The position numbers and the translations under genes are program-made. A stretch of 32,612 nucleotides of DNA from a candidate division WWE3 bacterium GW2011_GWB1_41_6 (GTDB taxonomy: Bacteria > Patescibacteriota > WWE3 > UBA101185 > UBA10185). Below, in pieces: positions 24,619 to 32,612 of this stretch. The notes beneath the pieces are model-generated. The model was not told where the DNA came from, did not search any database, and was given only the letters and a program-made list of their open reading frames with translations. Position 1 is the stretch's first letter. Each line of letters opens with the position of its first letter. Where the stretch lies: the NCBI GenBank assembly GCA_000997355.1, contig LCBS01000013.1:1-32612 (forward strand), read 5' to 3'.

Positions 24619-26877
24619 TTACCTTCTGGGGGCACTCGGTGTAGTTGTGCTTGTAGAATTCACCGGCAACGACTCAATTCTTTCCTCTTCGCCCGGTTTT
24701 ATCAGGCTTTCCTGAGTCTGTTTCTGGGCATCGCTCTGGCCGTTCACGGGTATCGCGCTGCCTTCAAGCTGTTCTACAGTAGGCTGAGCCTTTGAACCTG
24801 CCTGTACTGCCATGGTTTTAGCTGTTTCAAGATCGGCGCTGGCCTTAGTGTAATCAGCTGTATCTGCGGGAACCATTCTCAGTACAAGTTCGAACTCCCT
24901 TTGTGCGTCCGCATATGCGTTCAGCTTCATCAGAGCATGCCCAAAGTTGTAGTGAGCGTTAGCATAGTCGGGCTTTAACGAAGTAGCCTGCCTAAAGAAA
25001 CTGGCTGCCGACAAGTAATCCTCTTTTGCGTAGTAAAGTCCCCCAAGGTCCAGTCTAAGTCTCGGATTGGAAGGATCCAACTGAATTGCAGAGTTATAAG
25101 CGTTGATTGCCCACTGATCGGCATCCTTCGCTACGCCAACCAAAGCTCTATATACAAACGCCCTGGTCTCCCAGTTGGCGACGTTTGTAGGATTGAGCGT
25201 CTCGGTTGTAACCCTTGAGCTTCTTATAGCCTGAGCGATCAAAGTCTGGATGGTCACTTTTTCCTGGTCGGTTAGGTCCGGCTTTGAAGCAAGCGTGTTC
25301 GCTAACGCCATATTGGTTTGAGCATAGGCATTGTGGTAAGCATCCCTTCTCGGATTGATGTTTATTGCTTTTACCTGCATTTGATATGTCAAAGAACCAT
25401 TGTTTTGAGCTGCCGCGGCTATAGCCTGCCTGATGTAATACTCACCGGAATACATCCTGAACAACTGGAACATGCCAAGAGCTACCAAACCTACAACCGG
25501 GGCAGACACTATATAAGGGAAGATCTCTTTTCTTTCACCAAGGTCATTAAGGATAGACATGGACGAGTCACTGCTGAAAGACGATATACCAAGAGATACA
25601 TCCTCCCCTACTCTTTTTTCCTTGAACACAGATGCAAGGGCAACCGACGTAGCAAGGAAAAGCATAAATAGGAACGCGGTCAGCACGTTCGCATAAGCAA
25701 GAAGGAAATACGCCGACATAACAATAAGACCTGTACCTGCTGCAGCAAGTAGCCCGGAGTTATCCTCCGATTTCTTAGCAAAAGCCACTACCTTAAGTAA
25801 CCTCACGGCGAACAACGCGGTCATCAGGATCCCGATCAAACCCAACGAGCTTAATATGTTAAACGCCTCGCTAAATGGTTTGTCAAACCTTACATTCCAA
25901 TATGTGGTGGCGTTCATAGCCAAACTCTTGTAATTGGGGTAGTTCAGGTAGAACGTTGACGGACCTGAGCCCAGCAACGGGTAATCTCTTAGCACCGAGA
26001 AAGCAACAACCTGTGATTCTTTAGCAGGAAGCGTGATCTCGCGTGGATAGTTCGAATTTACCAATACTTCTCTTGTTGTAGGCATAGCGAAGATCAATAC
26101 GAAAGCGGTAAATATTCCTCCAAGGGCAAGTAAAAGTGTTTTATTGGAACGGATGGTGTCTCCGGGCAGGAAATAGAAAGCTGCTAGAAGTCCAACCGCA
26201 AAAACCGTCCAGATCTGCCAAGTGCCAAGAAGCGCAACTCCAAGCATATTAAGTGCTACTGCCTGAAGAAGGAACATTTTAATTGCCTGAGTGTTCGTGC
26301 GGATCATAAGTATCATGGCCAGCAAAGCACCTACTACAGCGACAAGAGCTGCCGTAGTACTTGATCCTGTTAAGTTAAAATTGACTGATTGAAAGTAAAC
26401 CGCGCTTCCCAGCTTGATCCCGAAGTAGCTAAGCAAGGCAACCAAGGTTGATAATGTAGAACCTGCGATCAATGCATAATAAACCGTTCGAAGACTGCTT
26501 CGAAGATTTGCGGAAACTACATAATAGAAAGCAAGCAATATTGCGAACGAGAAAAGGCTTGGAAACCATCGCCCGTAGCTCCCAAAAATGCTCGAAACTT
26601 TATGCACCGAGAATACGGAACTTAATACAAATGAAACCAGCACCAACACCAATCCTACATCAAGGACTGAGCGGGTCACGTATACTCTTTTATTCTGGAT
26701 CATTGATAAAACCCAAAGTATAAGCAACACCGATGTGGTCACCGCCAGCAAGGCGAACTTGTTAAACTCGAAGAATTCCGATGTAATCGGTAAGAAAAAT
26801 ACCGGCATCAGGAACGCTAAGAGCACGGGAACTAAATTTAAAAGGGTATCTATAAGGTTTAATTTTTTCTCAGTCAT
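24619..26877 (-). CDS. O-antigen-ligase-like multi-TM protein with TPR domain
   Basis: A 752-aa protein. The N-terminal two thirds contain about a dozen membrane segments with a large loop; SVLRDYPLLGSGPSTFYLNYPNY resembles the O-antigen ligase/polymerase (Wzy_C) family, which joins glycans to lipid or protein. The His of the family's HN motif is not seen at the expected place (FSEAFNILSSLG). After a last segment (about 470) come TPR repeats (AINAYNSAIQLDPSNPRLRLDLG, then YANAHYNFGHALMKLN) and a Pro/Gln/Thr-rich tail. Start ATG 26877 is chosen because TATCCT (26884-26889) ends 6 nt before it and TTGACT lies 18 nt further up. The role may be surface glycosylation. Confidence 0.8.
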   Translation of the reverse strand: MTEKKLNLIDTLLNLVPVLLAFLMPVFFLPITSEFFEFNKFALLAVTTSVLLILWVLSMIQNKRVYVTRSVLDVGLVLVLVSFVLSSVFSVHKVSSIFGSYGRWFPSLFSFAILLAFYYVVSANLRSSLRTVYYALIAGSTLSTLVALLSYFGIKLGSAVYFQSVNFNLTGSSTTAALVAVVGALLAMILMIRTNTQAIKMFLLQAVALNMLGVALLGTWQIWTVFAVGLLAAFYFLPGDTIRSNKTLLLALGGIFTAFVLIFAMPTTREVLVNSNYPREITLPAKESQVVAFSVLRDYPLLGSGPSTFYLNYPNYKSLAMNATTYWNVRFDKPFSEAFNILSSLGLIGILMTALFAVRLLKVVAFAKKSEDNSGLLAAAGTGLIVMSAYFLLAYANVLTAFLFMLFLATSVALASVFKEKRVGEDVSLGISSFSSDSSMSILNDLGERKEIFPYIVSAPVVGLVALGMFQLFRMYSGEYYIRQAIAAAAQNNGSLTYQMQVKAININPRRDAYHNAYAQTNMALANTLASKPDLTDQEKVTIQTLIAQAIRSSRVTTETLNPTNVANWETRAFVYRALVGVAKDADQWAINAYNSAIQLDPSNPRLRLDLGGLYYAKEDYLSAASFFRQATSLKPDYANAHYNFGHALMKLNAYADAQREFELVLRMVPADTADYTKASADLETAKTMAVQAGSKAQPTVEQLEGSAIPVNGQSDAQKQTQESLIKPGEEERIESLPVNSTSTTTPSAPRR

Positions 26878-26956
26878 GTAATAAGGATACCCATACCTTA
26901 ATCTGTAAGTCAAGTATTAATTTCTCGTAACGGGAAACGTTGTGGTTATGGGGTTT

Positions 26957-27190
26957 CTAGTTATTCATTATTATCCAGAGCACAAGAGGGAAGGTCACTA
27001 TGCCAACTAGCAATGAAATTAAAAGTCTGAATATGGGTTTTACCCGGACAAACTTTTTTTTGATTATGAAATAAGTCACAGTAGCAGTGATGACGGAAGA
27101 TGTTAACAAGACTGCCATAAGTACTCTAAAAACCGCCCAAAGTACCGGAGCCATTTGCTCGCCTATTTGACCTAAATCAATATCGCTCAT
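26957..27190 (-). CDS. small membrane protein, unknown
   Basis: A 77-aa protein with two membrane segments (about 16-40 and 54-74) joined by a basic loop (IIKKKFVRVKPIFR). It has the size and shape of TrbC/VirB2-type pilin-like or holin-like proteins, but no signature decides this and no secretion genes are adjacent. TACACT (27197-27202) ends 6 nt before the ATG, immediately after the tRNA-Ala 3' end, so it is probably transcribed as a leaderless mRNA. Confidence 0.6.
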   Translation of the reverse strand: MSDIDLGQIGEQMAPVLWAVFRVLMAVLLTSSVITATVTYFIIKKKFVRVKPIFRLLISLLVGIVTFPLVLWIIMNN

Positions 27191-27212
27191 GTATTAAGTG
27201 TATCAAAACAAT

Positions 27213-28458
<1,246 letters not shown>

Positions 28459-28463
28459 TTAAT

Positions 28464-29673
28464 TTACTGAATATACTTGAGCGGATTTGTAGGAACGCCG
28501 TTGTACTTAATAATGAAGTGAACGTGCGGACCTGTAGAACGCCCGGTGTTACCCATCAACCCCATTGCACTGCCTTTACCTACCTCCTGGCCATAGCTTA
28601 CGTCAATTCTGCTCATGTGCCCGTAGGTGGTTTCAAAACCATTCCCATGATCAACCGTAATACGCAAACCAAGACCCCAAGGATCCCAGCCCGCTCTGGT
28701 AACAACACCTCCGGAACATGCATATATCGGAGGCATTCCTCTCCCCCAGGGAGTAGCTATATCCAAACCGTTATGATACACCGAAAAGTATTGCGAAATG
28801 ATACGGACCGTAGTCACGGACCGTAGTCGGCCACATACACCAGCCGCTTCCGCCTGAAGGCGCATCGGGTATTCTGGGTGTAATATATGCCGGTACTGCA
28901 GGTACAATAACCTGCTGAGGTATCTTTGCGTCAGGAATGACAAGTTCCGTTCCTACAGCTAAGCTTGATACATCCAAAATGTAATTAAAGTCAGCAACCG
29001 CCTGAGCGGGAACGTCATATTTATTAGCAATTGACTGTAGCGAGTCCCCCTTCTCCACCTTGTGTATCAGACCTGCGACCGGAGGAATGACTATTTCCTG
29101 TCCGGGTTTCAATACCGAAGAATCAGTCAGATTATTAACATACTTAATAGCATCGGTAGAGATCTTGAACTTGTTGCCAATGTCATATAAAGTGTCCCCT
29201 CCCTCTACGACATACGCGACTGCTTCAGTTCTGCGGCTTTCGGGAATTGTAGTCATAGCCGTATTCTTTGAAGGTATAATGTCCGTGACATTTCGAAGAT
29301 AATCCCTGTTAATTTCCTGGCTGACCACATATTTTGAACTATTAAGTACCTCGCCAAGCATAAAAACTATCAACGCCGAGGCCATTACGACAAAAGTAGC
29401 GAGCGGGCGTCCAAGCTTACCCCTCGACCAGATAAGTTTACGTACAAGAAAACTCTTTCCATTCCGGGATAAAGTCCCTAATAACAGTACAAACTTACCT
29501 GTATACAAAATCGATAATGTGATCTTTTTACGGAAATACTTAATTAAAGCTTTAATGAAATCCAGATAGGCGTGCAGTGTTTGTTCTATTTTGTTACGCC
29601 CTTTAGGTCTGAACCCGTTAAAACTTAATTGGAAAAATCTTTCAGACTTAGGACGCTTTATTGTAAAAAGCAT
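28464..29673 (-). pseudogene. LysM/M23 peptidoglycan hydrolase, frameshifted by a 13-bp tandem duplication
   Basis: The intact protein would be about 400 aa: an N-terminal basic region with one membrane segment (about 90-110), two LysM domains (AYVVEGGDTLYDIGNKFKIS and HKVEKGDSLQSIANKYDVP) and a C-terminal M23 peptidase (HNGLDIATPWG, YGHM, TGPHVHF), all metal ligands present. LysM binds peptidoglycan and M23 cuts its peptides. The frame breaks at 28803-28828, where ACGGACCGTAGTC occurs twice in a row. Removing one copy restores WPTTVRIISQYFSVYHNGLD exactly. As it stands the first frame ends at 28771 without the peptidase. TATAAT with a CTGAAC -35 lies about 80 nt before the ATG. Confidence 0.85.
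28803..28828. repeat. 13-bp tandem duplication inside the LysM/M23 gene
   Basis: ACGGACCGTAGTC at 28803-28815 is repeated exactly at 28816-28828. A 13-bp insertion shifts the reading frame by one and separates the LysM from the M23 part. It is either a recent slippage or recombination event, or an assembly error. Confidence 0.9.
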
Positions 29674-29811
29674 AACTTAAAAACTGCATCTTAGCACCCA
29701 CAGTTCCTAACTGCGAACCCGGAGCAAAGGCGACAGTAAACAACGGTTATTATATCATTATTATGCGTATGGTTCAGGTATGTTGCAGAGGTTAATGTTG
29801 GAATTAGGAAA

Positions 29812-30984
29812 TTAAGCCTTGTGTAAACTCTTAAGGAACTCGTCGTTGCTCTTTGTCTTTTTTAGTCTTTCAACAACCAATTCCGTAGCTTCACGGTCAT
29901 CAAGCAGATCCACCATTCTTCTTAGTTTATAGATGGCATCAAGCACCTTAGGTTCGTACAAGTGTTCTTCATGCCTTGTACTGCTTGCTTTAATGTCAAT
30001 CGTAGGAAAGATCCTTCTTTCTGCCAAACTCCTATCAAGCCTCAGTTCCATATTACCCGTTCCCTTAAACTCTTCAAAGATAACGTCATCCATTCTGGAG
30101 CCGGTATCCACTAAAGCCGTAGCCACTATAGTCAACGAACCTTTTTCCTCAAAATTCCTCGCGGCACCAAAGAAGTGTTTTGCCGGGTATAAAGCTGAGG
30201 GGTCAAAACCTCCGGTCAGTGTTCTTCCTGAAGGAGGAACTACCATGTTATACGCTCTTGCCAGTCTTGTTAAGGAGTCCATCAGAATAACTACATCGTC
30301 ACCCTTCTCGGCCAATCTCTTGGCTCTTTCAAGTGTGATCTCAGCGATACGGGTCTGATCTTCTGCTTTTTCATCAAAGTTGCTTGCGAACACCTCGCCC
30401 TGGACACTTCTTTTCATATCCGTTACTTCTTCAGGACGTTCACCGATCAAAGCTACCAAAAGTATGGTCTTCGGATAGTTCGTTGTAATGCCTTTGGCAA
30501 TATCCTTCAAAAGCCATGTTTTACCGGCTTTGGGAGGAGCAACGATCATCGCTCTTTGGCCTTTTCCTATCGGGGATACAAGATCTATAAGACGCGTGGA
30601 TATAACATTGGGGTCAGTTTCCAGCTTCATCCATTCATTCGGAAATATCGGGGTAAGCTTTGAGAACAAAGGCCTTTTTCTAGCCTCTTCAGGATCCAAA
30701 CCATCAACTTTCTCTACTTTTAACAGAGACAGATACCTTTCCCCTTCTTTCGGGGGTCTGGCATAACCGGTGATCAGATCACCCATTCTCAAACTAAATC
30801 TTTTAATCTGGGATTGACTGATATAAACGTCTTTAGGAAGGTTTTCCTCGATCCTTTCCTCCTGCCTTAGAATACCGTAATCGGGCAATATCTCAAGAAC
30901 CCCACTAACGGGCACTGTATCGCCATTAAAATATTCGGTACTTGCAGAACCGGTGTTATTATGATTTTCTTTTGGAGATGCCAT
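29812..30984 (-). CDS. rho: transcription termination factor Rho
   Basis: A hexameric RNA helicase that ends transcription. The 390-aa protein has the cold-shock-like RNA-binding domain (VSGVLEILPDYGILR, then VYISQSQIKRFSLRMGD, about 25-90), Walker A APPKAGKT (149-156), the R/Q-loop region (GERPEEVTDMKRS, then LTRLARAYN) and GSRMDDVIFEEFKGTGN. It is slightly short at the N-terminus: the helical domain before the RNA-binding domain is missing. The gene seems to have a leader of about 90 nt containing a strong hairpin. TAGAAT also lies 8 nt before the ATG, so a second, leaderless start is possible. Confidence 0.95.
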   Translation of the reverse strand: MASPKENHNNTGSASTEYFNGDTVPVSGVLEILPDYGILRQEERIEENLPKDVYISQSQIKRFSLRMGDLITGYARPPKEGERYLSLLKVEKVDGLDPEEARKRPLFSKLTPIFPNEWMKLETDPNVISTRLIDLVSPIGKGQRAMIVAPPKAGKTWLLKDIAKGITTNYPKTILLVALIGERPEEVTDMKRSVQGEVFASNFDEKAEDQTRIAEITLERAKRLAEKGDDVVILMDSLTRLARAYNMVVPPSGRTLTGGFDPSALYPAKHFFGAARNFEEKGSLTIVATALVDTGSRMDDVIFEEFKGTGNMELRLDRSLAERRIFPTIDIKASSTRHEEHLYEPKVLDAIYKLRRMVDLLDDREATELVVERLKKTKSNDEFLKSLHKA

Positions 30985-31012
30985 ATTATCTTATTCTACT
31001 TCTACCCAACAC

Positions 31013-31071
31013 TCTCTGCTAAAGAAGGGAGATAGCCACTGCCCCGAGCTACCTCCCCACCTCAGCAGAGA
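31013..31071 (-). promoter_or_regulatory. structured 5' leader hairpin of rho
   Basis: A two-part inverted repeat: outer stem TCTCTGCT (31013-31020) with AGCAGAGA (31064-31071), inner stem GGGAGaTAGC (27-36) with GCTAcCTCCC (48-57), loop of 11 nt. A minus-strand -10 TAGAAT (31077-31082), with GCTTGA 17 nt further up, would start the transcript just before the hairpin. No U tract follows on either strand, so it is not a standard terminator for the sortase. It could be a regulatory or stabilising 5' element of rho mRNA. Confidence 0.55.
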
Positions 31072-31108
31072 CGTTCATTCTACAAAACTCTAGTACAACT
31101 CAAGCATT

Positions 31109-31738
31109 TTAGCTTATTAACTCACCTTTTACAACTAGTCTTTTGCTGTACGTTAAATCACCCGAAAGCCACACGCCGCTGCATGTGATAAGGGTTATCG
31201 AAGATTTATCTTTATTGCTCTCAAAAATCTTTAATTTGTTGGGATCGTTGATATCAATGTAGATAATATCGGTAACACGATAAGTGTAGCTTCGGTCTAA
31301 CTTATCAAACACCACAACAGTATCATCTTTTTTTATACTTTTCAACTGCCAAAAAGCCGCGGGGCTTCCAGAACTTGTGTCGTAATGGCCGGCTATAACC
31401 ATGTTCCCCGGTTCGCCGGCGTGAGCGCTGTTTCTGTACCATCCGGCGTCGAACCAGTCCTTGGGAGCTTCCATTGTCCCATCCTCTTCTACACCAACCT
31501 CTATGACCGGCACGTCCATGCCAAGCGACTCAATCATCATACGGACCGGGCGTTCGTATAAAGGCACATTTTTGTCTTTAAATACAGATATCTTAGCCGC
31601 CCCCAAAACAGAAGCGCCTTCCGTGCCTAGGGATACCGCGTCTTTGACATGACCTTGTTTTAAAAAATAATCATAACCAATAGCTGTAATTATTACTGAT
31701 GATATGAGAATGTAGGTATAGATCAGAAACCTCTTCAT
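31109..31738 (-). CDS. sortase family transpeptidase, next to an LPETG protein
   Basis: A 209-aa sortase with an N-terminal membrane anchor (about 4-22) and the full catalytic set: His in VIAGHYDTS (H118), Cys in TLITCSGVW (C186), Arg in YSKRLVV (R200). The TLxTC motif and lengths suit class D/E/F sortases. The gene just upstream encodes a protein with a C-terminal LPETG sorting signal, so this enzyme probably attaches it to the envelope. TATAAT (31746-31751) lies 7 nt before the ATG, so it has its own leaderless start. It differs from the sortase at 8571-9236, which has a longer, less conserved N-terminal part. Confidence 0.9.
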   Translation of the reverse strand: MKRFLIYTYILISSVIITAIGYDYFLKQGHVKDAVSLGTEGASVLGAAKISVFKDKNVPLYERPVRMMIESLGMDVPVIEVGVEEDGTMEAPKDWFDAGWYRNSAHAGEPGNMVIAGHYDTSSGSPAAFWQLKSIKKDDTVVVFDKLDRSYTYRVTDIIYIDINDPNKLKIFESNKDKSSITLITCSGVWLSGDLTYSKRLVVKGELIS

Positions 31739-31785
31739 TTGTTGTAATTATACTGTTGTTTAGTACGGGACTGAAAAAGTGATTC

Positions 31786-31842
31786 AGGCCGAGAATAGTA
31801 GGGTCGCGTAAGTCAAGCAAACCCAACCCTACTAACCCCGGC
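31786..31842 (-). terminator. hairpin terminator after the LPETG-protein gene
   Basis: GGCCG (31786-31790) with CGGCC (31838-31842) and TAGTAGGGT (31795-31803) with ACCCTACTA (31825-31833) form a 14-bp, interrupted stem. On the minus strand it is followed by TGAATCACTTTTTCAG. It lies 24 nt after the LPETG-gene stop and upstream of the sortase promoter. Confidence 0.7.
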
Positions 31843-31865
31843 CCAAACCTTAAACTATATACTTA

Positions 31866-32477
31866 TTAGCTAATTTTTCTCTTACTTAAAGTACCGGCTA
31901 CAGCTAAACCAAGACCAAGCAAGGTTACTGCTACGGTAGAACCGGCCCCGGTTTCGGGAAGATCGGTTACTTCCGAATAACATACAGTAGCTGTGTCAGA
32001 TCCTTCAAAGTCATCTTTGTAGGTAAGTTCAACCTTGTTGACAATACATTTGTCAAAATTCTTACGGTCAAACTCGCTTTCCTTGATCTTAGCCTTAATG
32101 ATGAACTCTACCCTCTCGTCGGGTTCAAAGTCATTCCATTCCTCGGTAAGACCATTTCCTCCGACTCTTTCCATTTCTTCAGGAAGAAAGTCTTCGTACT
32201 TCATCTCATCGACTTCGATGTCCCCAACATTCTTTATTCTAATTCTGAATTGAACAGTGTCATCCTCTTCGACCCCGGTTACCTTATCTTTAAAGTCCCC
32301 GCTGTCTCCGATTCTGGCCTCTTTTTCAATTTCAAAAGATTTGTTGAAAACACACTTTTCGCCACCACCATAGGTAGGTTCACAATCACCTTCCGCATAA
32401 GCGGTACCGGAAACTAATACTCCGACTATAAGAGCGGACATAGCTATTATTATTTTGTTTTTTACCAATAATTTCAT
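31866..32477 (-). CDS. LPETG-type sortase-anchored surface protein
   Basis: A 203-aa secreted protein. It has a Sec signal peptide with a likely cut after AYA (about residue 28), then an acidic beta-rich domain of the DUF11/Cna-like type (DDTVQFRIRIKNVGDIEVDEM, followed by FLPEEMERVGG), and a complete sorting signal: LPETG (173-177), a hydrophobic segment and the tail SKRKIS. Four Cys in the mature part may form disulfides. Start ATG 32477 has AAAGGA about 5 nt upstream; an in-frame TTG 15 nt earlier is rejected. The adjacent sortase at 31109-31738 is the likely anchoring enzyme. Confidence 0.88.
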   Translation of the reverse strand: MKLLVKNKIIIAMSALIVGVLVSGTAYAEGDCEPTYGGGEKCVFNKSFEIEKEARIGDSGDFKDKVTGVEEDDTVQFRIRIKNVGDIEVDEMKYEDFLPEEMERVGGNGLTEEWNDFEPDERVEFIIKAKIKESEFDRKNFDKCIVNKVELTYKDDFEGSDTATVCYSEVTDLPETGAGSTVAVTLLGLGLAVAGTLSKRKIS

Positions 32478-32592
32478 GTTTTCCTTTACCAATTTATATG
32501 CACCCAGATAAAGCCTAGGCAGTACATACGTATTGGAGTTTTGGCAGGGAAATTAAATACAATCAGAACCTATCCGGTCCTGAGTTGTGAGG

Positions 32593-32607
32593 ATTATAGC
32601 CTATAAT
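32593..32607. promoter_or_regulatory. palindromic pair of -10 boxes upstream of the LPETG-protein gene
   Basis: ATTATAG-C-CTATAAT is a perfect 7-bp inverted repeat around one base. It presents a TATAAT on each strand: 32598-32593 on the minus strand and 32602-32607 on the plus strand. The minus box would give the LPETG gene a leader of about 110 nt; the plus box points out of the window. The -35 regions are at or beyond the edge. Confidence 0.5.
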
Positions 32608-32612
32608 GTGCG

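Noticed and set aside
29674-29760. A riboswitch (for example the ydaO/c-di-AMP type) before the LysM/M23 gene
   Set aside because: The leader is only about 75 nt and shows just a 5-bp hairpin (CAGTT AGG AACTG); it does not match the long ydaO consensus.
31013-31071. Intrinsic terminator of the sortase gene
   Set aside because: No run of T follows the stem on either strand; a -10 box just before it on the minus strand fits a leader element better.

Overview
This window looks like chromosome of a Patescibacteria / Candidate Phyla Radiation bacterium. That is an inference from gene content, compact architecture and protein style; I cannot fix the phylum. The evidence includes two sortases with an LPXTG-type substrate, a LysM/M23 envelope hydrolase, a pilin-type motif (ARDSKRESD) typical of these genomes, an O-antigen-ligase/TPR membrane protein, a split ComEC, a short Rho and an NDK with an archaeal-like insert. 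A second clue is how genes start. About a dozen start codons sit 6-7 nt downstream of a TATAAT-like -10 box, which implies leaderless mRNAs, while genes inside operons or with a longer leader carry Shine-Dalgarno sequences.

Layout. 1-4448 (minus): two tandem GH57 glycoside hydrolases (the first cut by the window edge) and a GT5 glycogen/starch synthase, forming an alpha-glucan module with a candidate small hairpin RNA between them. 4516-9236: an HTH protein, a WecG/TagA glycosyltransferase overlapping mreB, a PEGA-domain protein divergent from mreB, and a sortase. 9302-12041: a multi-TM protein fused to a pilin-like domain, tRNA-Pro and tRNA-Arg, a small lipoprotein and a methyltransferase. 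12101-12737: a Phd/YefM antitoxin and a frameshifted PIN toxin. 12893-18078: a small unknown protein, tRNA-Ser, an adenylate-kinase-like protein, NDK, a membrane-anchored metallophosphoesterase and ArgRS. 18095-24486: a DNA-uptake/transformation region (ComEC as two overlapping genes, ComEA, an ArsR regulator, a membrane-spanning MerR-like protein, ComM, DprA). 24619-28407: O-antigen-ligase/TPR protein, small membrane protein, and tRNA-Ala overlapping the 3' end of obg. 28464-32477: a frameshifted LysM/M23 hydrolase, Rho with a structured leader, and a sortase next to its likely LPETG substrate.

How the parts fit. The polysaccharide genes would make and trim an alpha-glucan store. MreB, TagA, the LysM/M23 protein, the sortases and the LPETG protein build the cell surface. 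ComEA and ComEC bring DNA in and DprA and ComM process it. I see no CRISPR array, insertion sequence, integrase or phage gene, and no stretch over 300 bases without a gene. The most unusual observations are the leaderless-start signature, the candidate small RNA at 2765-2862, the structured rho leader, the membrane/pilin fusion, the transmembrane MerR-like protein, and two otherwise intact genes each broken by a simple frameshift.
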